Below, piece by piece: positions 17,370-25,999 of a stretch of DNA of 64,000 nt. The translations under genes were made by a program, and so were the position numbers. Source of the DNA: Thalassobius sp047123305. GTDB taxonomy: Bacteria > Pseudomonadota > Alphaproteobacteria > Rhodobacterales > Rhodobacteraceae. The notes below the pieces were generated by a model, which saw nothing but the letters and a program-made list of their open reading frames with translations, was not told where the DNA came from and did not search any database. The first letter of the stretch is position 1, and every line of letters begins with the position of its first letter. The stretch spans positions 3,844,001-3,908,000 of the forward strand of contig NZ_CP138918.1 in NCBI RefSeq assembly GCF_047123305.1, read 5' to 3'.

Positions 17370-18582
17370 GCGCTGCGGTGAGTTCGGCCTTGCTGAGGCC
17401 GAGCCATTTCGCCACCGGATAGCCCCCGTATGAGGCCAGCGATACGGCGTAATAGCTGATCGCCACCACCGACAGGCCCTCCACCGTTTTTTGCAGTTTC
17501 AGCTGCATGTCCGCGCGCTGATCCATACTTGCCAGCACCTTCTGGTTCTGCGCCGAGCGTTCCACATCCACCCGTGTCCGCAACAGCTCACCCGCGCGGA
17601 TCGCCCGATCCGCCAGCGAGGCCAGCCGCGCCTCCGCCGATTTCACCGTGCGCATCGCAGGATCATACCGGCGCATCATGAACTCGGCGAAGGTTTGGCG
17701 CCCGTCAAAATGCTCTTCCCGCAGCACCGCAATCCGCTGGCTGACAATTGCCTCATAGGCCCCCGTCGCACCAAAGCGGAACGCATTGCGGGTCACCATC
17801 TGTTCCAGATCCGCCGAGGTGGTCAGCAGCGCTGTCAGCGTGTCTTCTGCCGGAATGCTGTCATCCCCCATGCGGTCCATCAGCTCTGACAGTTTGCGGT
17901 CCTGTTCACCCAACGGGTTCGACAGCTGCTTGACCCGTGCAAAGCCCAGCATCGACATGCTCTTGTAGGTCTCAATCTCACACAGCCGTTGCACCACACG
18001 CCCCACCCGCCGCTCGCGGGTGTCGGTATTGGCAAAAACGGCAAAGCGGGTGTGGCCTGCCGGATCGATGCGGAAATCCCCAGCGATCACCGCGTCATCA
18101 TCCAGCACCGCACTCACCGCCAGGCTTTCGGGCACAAACCACTCTGCCAGATGGCTACTCAACACCGCCGGCGCGGGCCGCTGCTCAACCCGAATATGGC
18201 ACGACGCCACCCGCACCCCCGGCGCTTCGACCAGCCAGTCTTTGGGGAACACCTCAAAGTCGGCCGGATCAAAGGCGCGGCCACTGATGGTGTTGGTAAA
18301 GGCGGTGTAGGTCACAAACTCCGTGTGGCTTTCCCACTTCAACTCATGCCGTCCAATCTGGCCCGAGTAATGCGTCGCCCCCGGCTGAGGATGCGGCGCG
18401 CCGTGGCGATCCAGCAGCGCGATCAGATGTTCCAAATCTGCCTGCCGATCCCGCCCCACTGCCTGTTCCGGCCGTTTGATCGCCACATAGACAGCCGTAC
18501 AAGGCACATCAAGCGAGGGAAACGGGCGGGCGTGCAGCTCATTGGCAAGTTCATAGCGCAACGGGTGGTCTGTGATCGACAT
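17305..18582 (-). CDS. DUF3422 family membrane-anchored protein
   Basis: The 425-aa protein begins with the DUF3422 signature (LRYELANELHARPFP) and a conserved TYTAF segment. It has a long helical middle part with a likely coiled coil (TVKSAEARLASLADRAIRAGELLRTRVDVE). Two closely spaced hydrophobic segments lie near the C-terminus (around VVAISYYAVSLA and LTLPVVAVVWWMIRRI). This places a large soluble domain in the cytoplasm, anchored at the inner membrane. No function is established for the family that I know of. It converges on and overlaps the YeeE/YedE gene by 65 nt. Confidence 0.85.
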   Translation of the reverse strand: MSITDHPLRYELANELHARPFPSLDVPCTAVYVAIKRPEQAVGRDRQADLEHLIALLDRHGAPHPQPGATHYSGQIGRHELKWESHTEFVTYTAFTNTISGRAFDPADFEVFPKDWLVEAPGVRVASCHIRVEQRPAPAVLSSHLAEWFVPESLAVSAVLDDDAVIAGDFRIDPAGHTRFAVFANTDTRERRVGRVVQRLCEIETYKSMSMLGFARVKQLSNPLGEQDRKLSELMDRMGDDSIPAEDTLTALLTTSADLEQMVTRNAFRFGATGAYEAIVSQRIAVLREEHFDGRQTFAEFMMRRYDPAMRTVKSAEARLASLADRAIRAGELLRTRVDVERSAQNQKVLASMDQRADMQLKLQKTVEGLSVVAISYYAVSLASYGGYPVAKWLGLSKAELTAALTLPVVAVVWWMIRRIQKKMH

Positions 18583-19083
18583 GTGGGGTCCTCTGGGCCG
18601 AATTGCCTTTTGATGACATAGAACACAGAGGAAACCAAAGGGTTTTCAGACACTTAACTGAATACTTCGGCATACAATGATTAGATTTCGACATGATAGC
18701 GCTCGCAAATCCGCACTGATTGCGGAGCGGCGCGCAACACAGCGCTATCGCGCAAGCGCAAGCTGTAAACTTGCAGCAGTGCATTGACCGGATCAGTCTT
18801 TTGCCCTTTTCGAGCGACAGGCCCCCGAAAACTAATTTTGCTCCACAGACGCAAACTATTGCAGTTTTGCAGTTGATCGACGGGACACGAGCGGGACGAC
18901 TGGAACGCAGCTGTTTCACCGCAGCTCCAAAACTGCCAAGCTCCCTGACCCGCCCGGACAAAGCGTTGGGGTGTGGCCGCGGCATTGATGAAGATTAGGT
19001 TAACGCGCTTGTGACCGCTGGCAAGCCGCGCAAAGGTTGTTCTTTGGCTTCAAGGCTTTAGCCTTTAGGCAAAGGAGCCGCTA
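18583..19083. other. Gene-free 500-bp divergent region
   Basis: The stretch separates the DUF3422 and DUF1684 genes and should contain promoters for both. It is locally AT-richer near 18640-18700 and 18820-18870. A direct repeat of TTGCAGT occurs around 18858-18874, and an imperfect inverted repeat AAGGCTTTAGCCTT near 19051 precedes the Shine-Dalgarno AAAGGAG of the DUF1684 gene. No gene or known RNA is recognised. Confidence 0.5.
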
Positions 19084-19725
19084 ATGCACGACCGCCACCT
19101 TCCCCCAAGCTACCTAGGCCCCGCGCCTTATGCGCTGGCGGATTGGCGGCGGCGGGTGAATGACCTTTATGCCGCTGTGCGGGCCACCCGCGATGCACGG
19201 GCAGGCTGGGCGCTTTGGCATCAAACCCGCAGTGACCTCTATTGCAGCCACCCCATGTCACCGCTGCCACCAGCCGCGCGGGTGGCATTTCAGGACATTC
19301 CGGTCTTCCCCTATGATCCGGCACTGCGGTTTGAGGTGGGCCTGACCCCGCTAGACGCCCCGCCGCTGCGTTTTGATCTGGGAGAGGATGGCGTCACACA
19401 GGCCCGCCCCTTGGCACAGACATCCGGGCTGGCGGCTTTGGGACAGGAGCTGACGGTCTATTGGATCGACGGCTACGGCGGTGGCCTATTCCTGCCGTTT
19501 CGTGACGCCAGCAATGGCGATGGCAGCTACGGGGGTGGCCGCTATCTGATTGATGCGATCAAAGGGGCGGATCTGGGGCTGACGGCATCAGGACGGCTCA
19601 TCCTCGATTTCAACTTTGCCTATACGCCCTCCTGCGCCTATTCCCCGCGCTATGTCTGCCCGTTGTCGCCCCCTGAAAACACCTTGCAAACCGCCCTCCG
19701 TGCGGGGGAGCGGTTTGAGGGTTAG
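19084..19725 (+). CDS. DUF1684 domain-containing protein
   Basis: The 213-aa cytoplasmic protein matches DUF1684 by the N-terminal DWRRRVNDLYAAVR, the middle WIDGYGGGLFLPFRD, the GGGRYLIDAIKGADLG block, and the C-terminal DFNFAYTPSCAYSPRYVCPL with two conserved cysteines. PPENTL and AGER complete the family pattern. The ATG at 19084 follows AAAGGAGCCGCT. The family has no experimentally established role that I know of. The gene ends 4 nt inside the convergent thioesterase gene. Confidence 0.88.
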   Translation: MHDRHLPPSYLGPAPYALADWRRRVNDLYAAVRATRDARAGWALWHQTRSDLYCSHPMSPLPPAARVAFQDIPVFPYDPALRFEVGLTPLDAPPLRFDLGEDGVTQARPLAQTSGLAALGQELTVYWIDGYGGGLFLPFRDASNGDGSYGGGRYLIDAIKGADLGLTASGRLILDFNFAYTPSCAYSPRYVCPLSPPENTLQTALRAGERFEG

Positions 19726-20123
19726 CCGGTGACCAGCACCGTCCCCTGCGCTAGGGCGCAGAGTTTTTCCTCGCCGTCTTTCACCGCATAGACCCGACAG
19801 GAACAAACCGCCTGCCGCTTACCGTGGCTTTCGACCTCGGCCCGCGCGATCAGCTGCTCACCAATTGCGGGGCGGGTGTAGTTGATCTTCATCTCCAGTG
19901 TCAGCACCTGCCCTAGCACCGAGCCGCCTGCGTAGGTCAGCGCATTGTCCGCCAGATAGCTGACAACCCCGCCATGGGCAAACCCGTGCTGCTGTTTCAG
20001 ATCCGCACGCAGCGGCAGCTGGATCTCGGCCAGCCCCTGCTCAAACTGTGTCAGCTCCGCCCCAAGCAGCACACTGAACGGCTGCTGTGCCAGAACACCT
20101 TTGCCAAATTCCAGAATGTCCAT
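19722..20123 (-). CDS. PaaI-type hotdog thioesterase
   Basis: The 133-aa single hotdog domain is of the acyl-CoA thioesterase PaaI/YiiD-like type. The catalytic segment is HGGVVSYLADNALTYAG, where His-Gly-Gly and Asp sit as in PaaI. I start at the ATG at 20123 (MDILEFGKGVLAQ), which has GAGG directly upstream; an extension to 20183 lacks such support. It likely hydrolyses medium-chain or aromatic acyl-CoA in the cytoplasm, possibly as housekeeping. It is convergent with the DUF1684 gene with a 4-nt overlap. Confidence 0.87.
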   Translation of the reverse strand: MDILEFGKGVLAQQPFSVLLGAELTQFEQGLAEIQLPLRADLKQQHGFAHGGVVSYLADNALTYAGGSVLGQVLTLEMKINYTRPAIGEQLIARAEVESHGKRQAVCSCRVYAVKDGEEKLCALAQGTVLVTG

Positions 20124-20264
20124 GTTCGCCTCCTCGCTCCGTCCACAGGAACGGGTCATGCCGCAGCTGTCAAAGGCGACCATGGGTCAAGCAATGTAGG
20201 GAAAATGTTGATTTGGCTACCGTCATGTCGCCTAATTGAAGCCTGATCACGTAGGGAGCAGGTG

Positions 20265-20981
20265 ATGGGACGAAAACGATGGACTTTGACGACAACCGCC
20301 GTTTTGGCGGCCTGCATGTTTGATCCTATAACCGTATCGGCCTTCACCGGCACCGGCGCGGGCATCCCCACCTGCGCACCCGAGGAAATCGCAGCGTCAT
20401 TTGGCAATTGGTCGGCACAAGTGGCCCCAACCGAGGGCGCGCTCCTTTGGTCACAGGATGAGCAGCCTGTGAAGCTGCGGGTGGCATTGCAAGCTCTCAA
20501 TCCGCGTAAAGACAACGCATCCGCGGATGCCATCGCGATGGACATTACGGTCACCGATGATCAATGGGCCCATTTCTTTGAAAATGACCCCAGACTGCGG
20601 CTGAGCCTCATGGTTGGCGACACCCGCCTGTTGTCAGAACGCACAGCCTCACATCCAAACATCGAAGACATGCAGCGGGCGTACAGGCATTACGAAGACC
20701 TAGCCCTGGAAGAACCTGCATCAACAGGCAAGATCGCCGGTGATCGTGTGGTGGTACAAGGGTTTTCCTTCAAACGTGGCTACCACGGTCAAGTCCCGCT
20801 GTCAGACTATCTGCAGGTGCTTTCCTACGCTGATGCCCTCTATGTTGTTGCCGTTGAACTTCCTGAAACGGCAGATGGCGCGCTCACGTATCCCGCCCAC
20901 TATCAGGTCTCCCCAGAGGGGTTGGCGGAAACCCTCACATGGCTGGATGCGCAGATTGACGTTATCTGCCGCGTGGAATGA
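20265..20981 (+). CDS. Secreted protein of unknown function
   Basis: The 238-aa precursor has an N-terminal Sec signal peptide (MGRKRWTLTTTAVLAACMF, likely cut after VSA, residue 25), so the mature protein is periplasmic. A cysteine near the mature N-terminus (PTCAPEE) and one near the C-terminus (VICRVE) could form a disulfide. I recognise no domain. The ATG at 20265 overlaps an alternative GTG one codon upstream; AGGGAGCAGG gives a good ribosome-binding site. The gene stands alone and ends at a bidirectional terminator shared with pntB. Confidence 0.75.
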   Translation: MGRKRWTLTTTAVLAACMFDPITVSAFTGTGAGIPTCAPEEIAASFGNWSAQVAPTEGALLWSQDEQPVKLRVALQALNPRKDNASADAIAMDITVTDDQWAHFFENDPRLRLSLMVGDTRLLSERTASHPNIEDMQRAYRHYEDLALEEPASTGKIAGDRVVVQGFSFKRGYHGQVPLSDYLQVLSYADALYVVAVELPETADGALTYPAHYQVSPEGLAETLTWLDAQIDVICRVE

Positions 20982-21010
20982 AAAAGCCCCGCCAGTTTGG
21001 CGGGGCTTTC
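20982..21010. terminator. Bidirectional terminator between the secreted-protein gene and pntB
   Basis: A 10-bp stem AAGCCCCGCC / GGCGGGGCTT with loop AGTTT is flanked by an A-run on the left and a T-run on the right. It can therefore stop transcription from both the plus-strand gene and the minus-strand pntAB operon. Confidence 0.88.
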
Positions 21011-21031
21011 TTATCTCATCACACGACTGGA

Positions 21032-22465
21032 TCAGCTGATGCGGGTCAGCAGGTCATCCAGCGATTTCTTGGCGTCGCCGTAGAACATGCGGGTGTTTTC
21101 TTTGTAGAACAGCGGGTTCTCGATACCGGAATAGCCGGTGCCCTGACCACGCTTCGAGACAAACACCTGTTTCGCCTTCCAGCATTCCAGAACCGGCATC
21201 CCCGCGATGGGGCTGTTCGGATCTTCCTGCGCGGCCGGGTTCACGATGTCGTTCGAACCGATCACGATGGCCACATCGGTTTCGGGGAAGTCATCGTTGA
21301 TCTCGTCCATTTCCAGCACGATGTCGTAAGGCACTTTCGCCTCCGCCAAGAGCACGTTCATATGCCCCGGCAGACGCCCGGCAACGGGGTGAATTGCGAA
21401 ACGCACCTCTTTGCCTTTGGCGCGCAGACGACGGGTCAGTTCCGCCACGTTCTGCTGCGCCTGTGCCACCGCCATGCCGTAGCCTGGGATGATCACGATG
21501 CTGTCGGCCTCTTCCAGTGCGGTCGAAACCCCGTCCGCGTCGATGGCGATCTGTTCGCCTTCCACTTCCATTGCCGGACCAGCGGTGCCGCCGAAGCCGC
21601 CCAGGATCACCGAGATGAACGAGCGGTTCATCGCCTTACACATGATGTAGCTGAGGATTGCACCCGAAGAGCCCACCAGCGCACCGACCACAATCAAGAG
21701 GTCGTTGCCCAGCGAGAAGCCAATCGCCGCAGCCGCCCAGCCCGAGTAGCTGTTCAGCATCGAAACAACCACCGGCATGTCGGCGCCGCCGATGCCCATG
21801 ATCAGGTGATAGCCAATGAACAGCGACGCGATGGTCATGATGATCAGCGGCAGCAGGCCACCGGTGTTGCAGTACCAGATCAGCGCGATCAGCGACAGGC
21901 CAGCCGCTGTGGCGTTCAACACATGGCCACCGGGCAGCTTGGTCGCTGCCGAGGTCACTTTGCCCGCCAGCTTGCCATAGGCCACCACAGAACCGGTGAA
22001 GGTTACCGCACCGATGAAGATGCCCAGGAACAGCTCAACCCGCAGGATGCCGATTTCCACGGCGTCCTTTTTGGCCAGCAGTTTGGCAAAGCCTTCCAGC
22101 GCCTTCTTCTCGTCCTCGCCCATGACCAGAACACGGCCCAGTTCGATATGGGCAATGAAGCCCACAAAGACCGCCGCCAGACCAACAAGCGAATGCATCG
22201 CCGCCACCAGTTCCGGCATCTGGGTCATCTGCACGCGGGTCGCCAGCTTGTAGCCGATGAAGCCGCCCGCAGGGATCAGCAGGATTGAGACCCACCACAG
22301 ACCCGCACCGGGGCCAATGAGCGTGGCAAAGATCGCCAGCCCCATACCAACAATACCGTACCAGACGGCGCGTTTAGCACTTTCCTGACCGGACAGACCG
22401 CCCAGAGACAGGATGAAAAGCACAGCCGCAACAACGTAAGCGGCAGTCGTGAAACCAAAGTCCAT
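21032..22465 (-). CDS. pntB: NAD(P) transhydrogenase subunit beta
   Basis: Inner-membrane subunit of the proton-translocating transhydrogenase, which uses the proton gradient to make NADPH from NADH. The 477-aa protein has about nine membrane segments in its N-terminal two thirds. The soluble NADP(H)-binding domain III follows at the C-terminus, with the GYGMAVAQAQ motif and the conserved GxNDxVNP segment (SNDIVNPAAQ). It lies 13 nt downstream of pntA in the same operon and ends at the shared bidirectional terminator. Confidence 0.96.
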   Translation of the reverse strand: MDFGFTTAAYVVAAVLFILSLGGLSGQESAKRAVWYGIVGMGLAIFATLIGPGAGLWWVSILLIPAGGFIGYKLATRVQMTQMPELVAAMHSLVGLAAVFVGFIAHIELGRVLVMGEDEKKALEGFAKLLAKKDAVEIGILRVELFLGIFIGAVTFTGSVVAYGKLAGKVTSAATKLPGGHVLNATAAGLSLIALIWYCNTGGLLPLIIMTIASLFIGYHLIMGIGGADMPVVVSMLNSYSGWAAAAIGFSLGNDLLIVVGALVGSSGAILSYIMCKAMNRSFISVILGGFGGTAGPAMEVEGEQIAIDADGVSTALEEADSIVIIPGYGMAVAQAQQNVAELTRRLRAKGKEVRFAIHPVAGRLPGHMNVLLAEAKVPYDIVLEMDEINDDFPETDVAIVIGSNDIVNPAAQEDPNSPIAGMPVLECWKAKQVFVSKRGQGTGYSGIENPLFYKENTRMFYGDAKKSLDDLLTRIS

Positions 22466-22478
22466 AAGTCCTTACTCC

Positions 22479-24050
22479 TTAGGATTTCTGGAACATGGCA
22501 AGCATGCGCCGCGTAACGAGGAAGCCGCCAAAGATATTGATGCCGGTCATAAAGACCGAAAGTGCAGCCAGCAGGATCACCAGGAACGAGCCCGAGCCGA
22601 TCTGCATCAGCGCGCCGAGAATGATGATCGAAGAAATCGCGTTGGTCACCGCCATCAGCGGCGTGTGCAGCGAATGCGCGACGTTCCAGATCACCTGGAA
22701 GCCCACAAACACGGCCAGAACAAACACGATGAAGTGCTGCATGAAGCTGGCCGGCGCAACTAGGCCAACGCCCAGCAGCAGAACCGCACCAACGGTCAGC
22801 AGGGTCACCTGATTTTTGGTCTGCTGTTTGAACGCGGCCACTTCCTGTGCCCGGATCTCCTCCGGCGTCAGTTCAGGCACGGTTTCCTTCGGCTTGGCCG
22901 CAATCGCCTGCACTTTCGGCGGTGGCGGCGGGAAGGTGATTTCGCCCTGATGGGTCACGGTTGCGCCGCGGATCACGTCATCTTCCATGTCGTGATTGAT
23001 CTGACCGTCCTTTTCTGGGGTCAGGTCTGTCATCATGTGGCGGATGTTGGTGGCATAAAGGCTGGAGGCCTGTGCTGCCATCCGCGACGGGAAGTCGGTG
23101 TAGCCGATGATGGTCACGCCATTGTCGGTCACGATCTTCTCATCCGCCACGGTCAGCTTACAGTTGCCGCCTTTTTCCGCCGCAAGGTCCACGATGACCG
23201 AACCCGGTTTCATCGCTTCGACCATGTCTTTGGTCCACAGTTCAGGCGCTTCGCGGTTCGGGATCAACGCGGTGGTGATCACGATGTCCACTTCGGGGGC
23301 CAGTTCGCGGAACTTGGCCAGCTGCGCTTCACGGAACTCATCGGACTGAACCGAGGCGTAGCCACCGGTCGAGGCGCCATCGGTGCCTTCTTCCTCAAAA
23401 TCCAGATAGACAAACTCAGCGCCCATCGATTCAACCTGCTCGGCCACTTCGGGGCGGACGTCAAACGCCAGCGTGATTGCGCCCAGCGAGGTTGAGGTGC
23501 CGATGGCAGCCAGACCGGCCACACCCGCGCCCACAACCAGCACTTTGGCTGGCGGCACTTTACCGGCGGCGGTCACCTGACCGGTGAAGAACCGGCCAAA
23601 GTTATTACCCGCCTCAATCACCGCACGGTAGCCGGCGATATTGGCCATCGACGACAGCGCATCCATTTTCTGCGCCCGGCTGATCCGTGGCACCATTTCC
23701 ATGGCGATCACATTCGCGCCTTTGGATTTGGCCAGTTCCATGCCCTCTTCGTTCCCACCGGGGTTGAAGAAGGAGATCAGCGTCTTTTCCTTGTTGAGGC
23801 GTTTCAGCTCGGTCTCATTGGGCTGGCGCACCTTGGCGATGATGTCCGCGGCTTTCCACAGCGCGGCGGCGGTTTTGACAACCTCCACACCGGCAGCTTC
23901 ATAGGTGGCATCCGAGAAACCCGCCGCCGCACCGGCGCCGGTTTCGATTGCACATTCATAGCCAAGCTTCTGGAGTTGAAGCGCCGAGTCCGGAGTCATT
24001 GCGACCCGGTTCTCACCTTCAAAGATTTCCTTTGGCGTTCCGATTTTCAA
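22479..24050 (-). CDS. pntA: NAD(P) transhydrogenase subunit alpha (TTG start)
   Basis: The 523-aa protein holds the NAD(H)-binding domain I (MKIGTPKEIFEGENRVAMTP start, Rossmann KVLVVGAGVAGLAAIG, and the AAEKGGNC loop). After a Pro-rich linker come four C-terminal membrane segments, so the enterobacterial-type full-length alpha subunit is encoded in one gene. The start codon is TTG (24048-24050): GGGGGA lies at normal spacing upstream and the translated N-terminus matches family starts. No in-frame ATG or GTG lies near. It is the first gene of the pntAB operon. Confidence 0.95.
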   Translation of the reverse strand: MKIGTPKEIFEGENRVAMTPDSALQLQKLGYECAIETGAGAAAGFSDATYEAAGVEVVKTAAALWKAADIIAKVRQPNETELKRLNKEKTLISFFNPGGNEEGMELAKSKGANVIAMEMVPRISRAQKMDALSSMANIAGYRAVIEAGNNFGRFFTGQVTAAGKVPPAKVLVVGAGVAGLAAIGTSTSLGAITLAFDVRPEVAEQVESMGAEFVYLDFEEEGTDGASTGGYASVQSDEFREAQLAKFRELAPEVDIVITTALIPNREAPELWTKDMVEAMKPGSVIVDLAAEKGGNCKLTVADEKIVTDNGVTIIGYTDFPSRMAAQASSLYATNIRHMMTDLTPEKDGQINHDMEDDVIRGATVTHQGEITFPPPPPKVQAIAAKPKETVPELTPEEIRAQEVAAFKQQTKNQVTLLTVGAVLLLGVGLVAPASFMQHFIVFVLAVFVGFQVIWNVAHSLHTPLMAVTNAISSIIILGALMQIGSGSFLVILLAALSVFMTGINIFGGFLVTRRMLAMFQKS

Positions 24051-24173
24051 CTGTCACGTCCCCCTTCAGAACTGTGTGCGTCGCGTCGATTGCACGACGT
24101 GTTATAGCGGATCGGGCGCGCAATAAAATTACGCATTAATACGCGCCCCTTTGAATACTCTTTCGCACCCATG

Positions 24174-24626
24174 TCAAATCCAACGCCGCGTCCTCTGGCA
24201 GTAGCGGGCAAAATCTGCCCGAAATTTCCGCCGCAGCGCTTTTTCCTCCTGGATCACGAAACGATTTTCGACGAGCCAAAGAAAAATAGGCACCAATGGC
24301 AAGGCCAAAATTGTATCGAAACACAGTAGAAACCCCGCCAAAATCAGCAAATAGGCCAGATAAATCGGGTTTCTGCTGCGTTTGAAAATACCTGATGTCA
24401 CAAGCACGTCACCGGTTTCGTGAGGATGCAAAGCGGCCCCTTTCTGGCGCATTTCGACCACGGCAAGCGCGATCAGGATCACACCACCGCCCAGCAATAC
24501 GGCGGCCAGAAAGTCCGTGATCGGGTGGCTAAGGCTCAGATCTACGTGGAAATACTGATCTGAAGCCCATCCCAAGGCGCCAAACAGCAGCAGCCACAGA
24601 GGTGGCAGATCCAGCTTTTTCAACAT
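24174..24626 (-). CDS. Isoprenylcysteine carboxyl methyltransferase-like membrane protein
   Basis: The 150-aa protein has about four hydrophobic segments and the C-terminal motif of the ICMT/PEMT superfamily: SRNPIYLAYLLILAG followed by the NRFVIQEEKALRRKF block. Together these form the SAM-binding pocket in family members. Bacterial members are of mostly unknown substrate. I start at the ATG at 24626 (MLKKLDLPP); a TTG six codons upstream is a weaker option. It is apparently a single-gene unit. Confidence 0.8.
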   Translation of the reverse strand: MLKKLDLPPLWLLLFGALGWASDQYFHVDLSLSHPITDFLAAVLLGGGVILIALAVVEMRQKGAALHPHETGDVLVTSGIFKRSRNPIYLAYLLILAGFLLCFDTILALPLVPIFLWLVENRFVIQEEKALRRKFRADFARYCQRTRRWI

Positions 24627-24763
24627 GGTCCAAACCCGTCGCAAAAGAGCCGGGACGCCCCCTGCGCCCCGTTGTAGAGATTAAATGCCCTCAGCGCAGC
24701 AAACCTGCCAAGCATGAAATGCCCGTAAAACCGCGGCCTTCTGTCCCGTTTTCCAGCGAAGGT

Positions 24764-24805
24764 GACAAATTGGGCACTGCATTTCAGACCAATGGCCAAT
24801 TTGTC
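24764..24805. repeat. 10-bp perfect inverted repeat upstream of the ICMT-like gene
   Basis: GACAAATTGG at 24764-24773 is matched by CCAATTTGTC at 24796-24805, with a 22-bp spacer. There is no T-run on either side. It could be an operator of the ICMT-like gene or a processed 3' structure of the upstream MBL gene transcript. Confidence 0.6.
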
Positions 24806-24841
24806 CAATAGAATCGACTGCTTGGTTGGGGAAGATTGGTG

Positions 24842-25810
24842 TTACTCCCACTCCATCTCTTCATAGACACGGCCTGCATTCTTGGTCGCCAACTCCTCAT
24901 AGGTGTCCAGATTCGTCCAGGCGCTCTGATCGACGTAGTAAGACGATGCCAGATCACCGCCCTCCTCGATATGCGCCCCGATCTTGGCGCGCAGATCGGT
25001 CAGGTAGTCGTAGGTGTAGCGGCGGACCTGCGCCAAGTTGGTCGGATGACCGTGGCCGGGGATCACATAGGTCGGGTTCAGCGGCTCCATCTTGGTTTCC
25101 CAGGTCTCCAGCCAGCAGGAGGTGCAGATGCCTTCAAAAATCGGCAGCATTCGTTCGTGGAAGGCAATATCCCCCGCAATCAGCATGTCCCACTGCGGCA
25201 GCCAGACCTGCGTGTCGCCGGGATCATGCGCCGGGCCCATATGCATCACCTCGATCTGAACCCCGCCAAGGGTCAGGCTGTAGCTGTCCTCAAAGCTGAG
25301 GTTCGGGGTCACGGTACGGGTGCCCTCGGCCTTGTCGCGGTTGTAGCGTTCCATCCCCTGCAGGATGAAATCCGCCTCCGAGGTGAAGGCCTCGATCGCG
25401 TCCACATGGGCCAGAATATCAACCCCCAGATCCATCCAATAGGCATTGCCCAGCATCGCATGGCCCTGGCCGTTTTCATTGATCACCAGCACCACGGGCT
25501 GATCCGTGACGGTTTTGATCTCTTCGTGCAGTGCCGCTGCCAGCCGGACCGAGGCACCACCGTTGACCACAACCACCCCCTCATCCGTAACGATGAAAGA
25601 CAGGTTATTGTTGTGGCCCGAGTTCTCATAGGTCGGCGGTGCAGTGGCACCGATGGCGGAAAAGACGTGCGGGATCACTTCGACCGGTTTGGAATACAAT
25701 TCGGACTGCGGATATTTGTCAGCAATATCCTCACTCGCCGCAGCCACTCCGGCCAAAGCCGCGGTGCCCCCCGCCATCAACGCTCCAAAGCGCAAACCAA
25801 ACTGTGTCAT
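24842..25810 (-). CDS. Secreted metallo-beta-lactamase-fold protein lacking the HxHxDH motif
   Basis: The 322-aa precursor begins with a signal peptide (GLRFGALMAGGTAALAGVAAA). The ATG at 25810 follows GGAGGTTACT. The MBL fold is recognisable from the D/N-G strand (VVVVNGGAS), HMGPAHDPGDTQVW, the AGDIAFHE loop and the IPGHGHP segment. The usual first metal motif H-x-H-x-D-H is replaced at residues 111-117 by NENGQGH, so most canonical ligands are missing although the later His and Asp remain. It may bind one metal or act differently. Some SoxH-like periplasmic MBL proteins have similarly altered motifs, as I recall. Confidence 0.8.
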   Translation of the reverse strand: MTQFGLRFGALMAGGTAALAGVAAASEDIADKYPQSELYSKPVEVIPHVFSAIGATAPPTYENSGHNNNLSFIVTDEGVVVVNGGASVRLAAALHEEIKTVTDQPVVLVINENGQGHAMLGNAYWMDLGVDILAHVDAIEAFTSEADFILQGMERYNRDKAEGTRTVTPNLSFEDSYSLTLGGVQIEVMHMGPAHDPGDTQVWLPQWDMLIAGDIAFHERMLPIFEGICTSCWLETWETKMEPLNPTYVIPGHGHPTNLAQVRRYTYDYLTDLRAKIGAHIEEGGDLASSYYVDQSAWTNLDTYEELATKNAGRVYEEMEWE

Positions 25811-25999
25811 AGTAACCTCCCAAGTCTTTCCAAGTGCCCGACGGCCTCGCCACAAATTCACTCATATGAATGTATTTGTAAAGCACTCACCGCCTTGCCG
25901 CAGATTTCGTGACACTGCGGAACTTTGCCGAGGGAATGCAACCCTGTCTTGCACGCCCTGCCCCACCCGCTATCGTCTTGCCCAAAGAGGGAGAACATC

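Noticed and set aside
20978..22288. Open frame antisense to pntB
   Set aside because: A complementary-strand artefact of a clearly real pntB gene.
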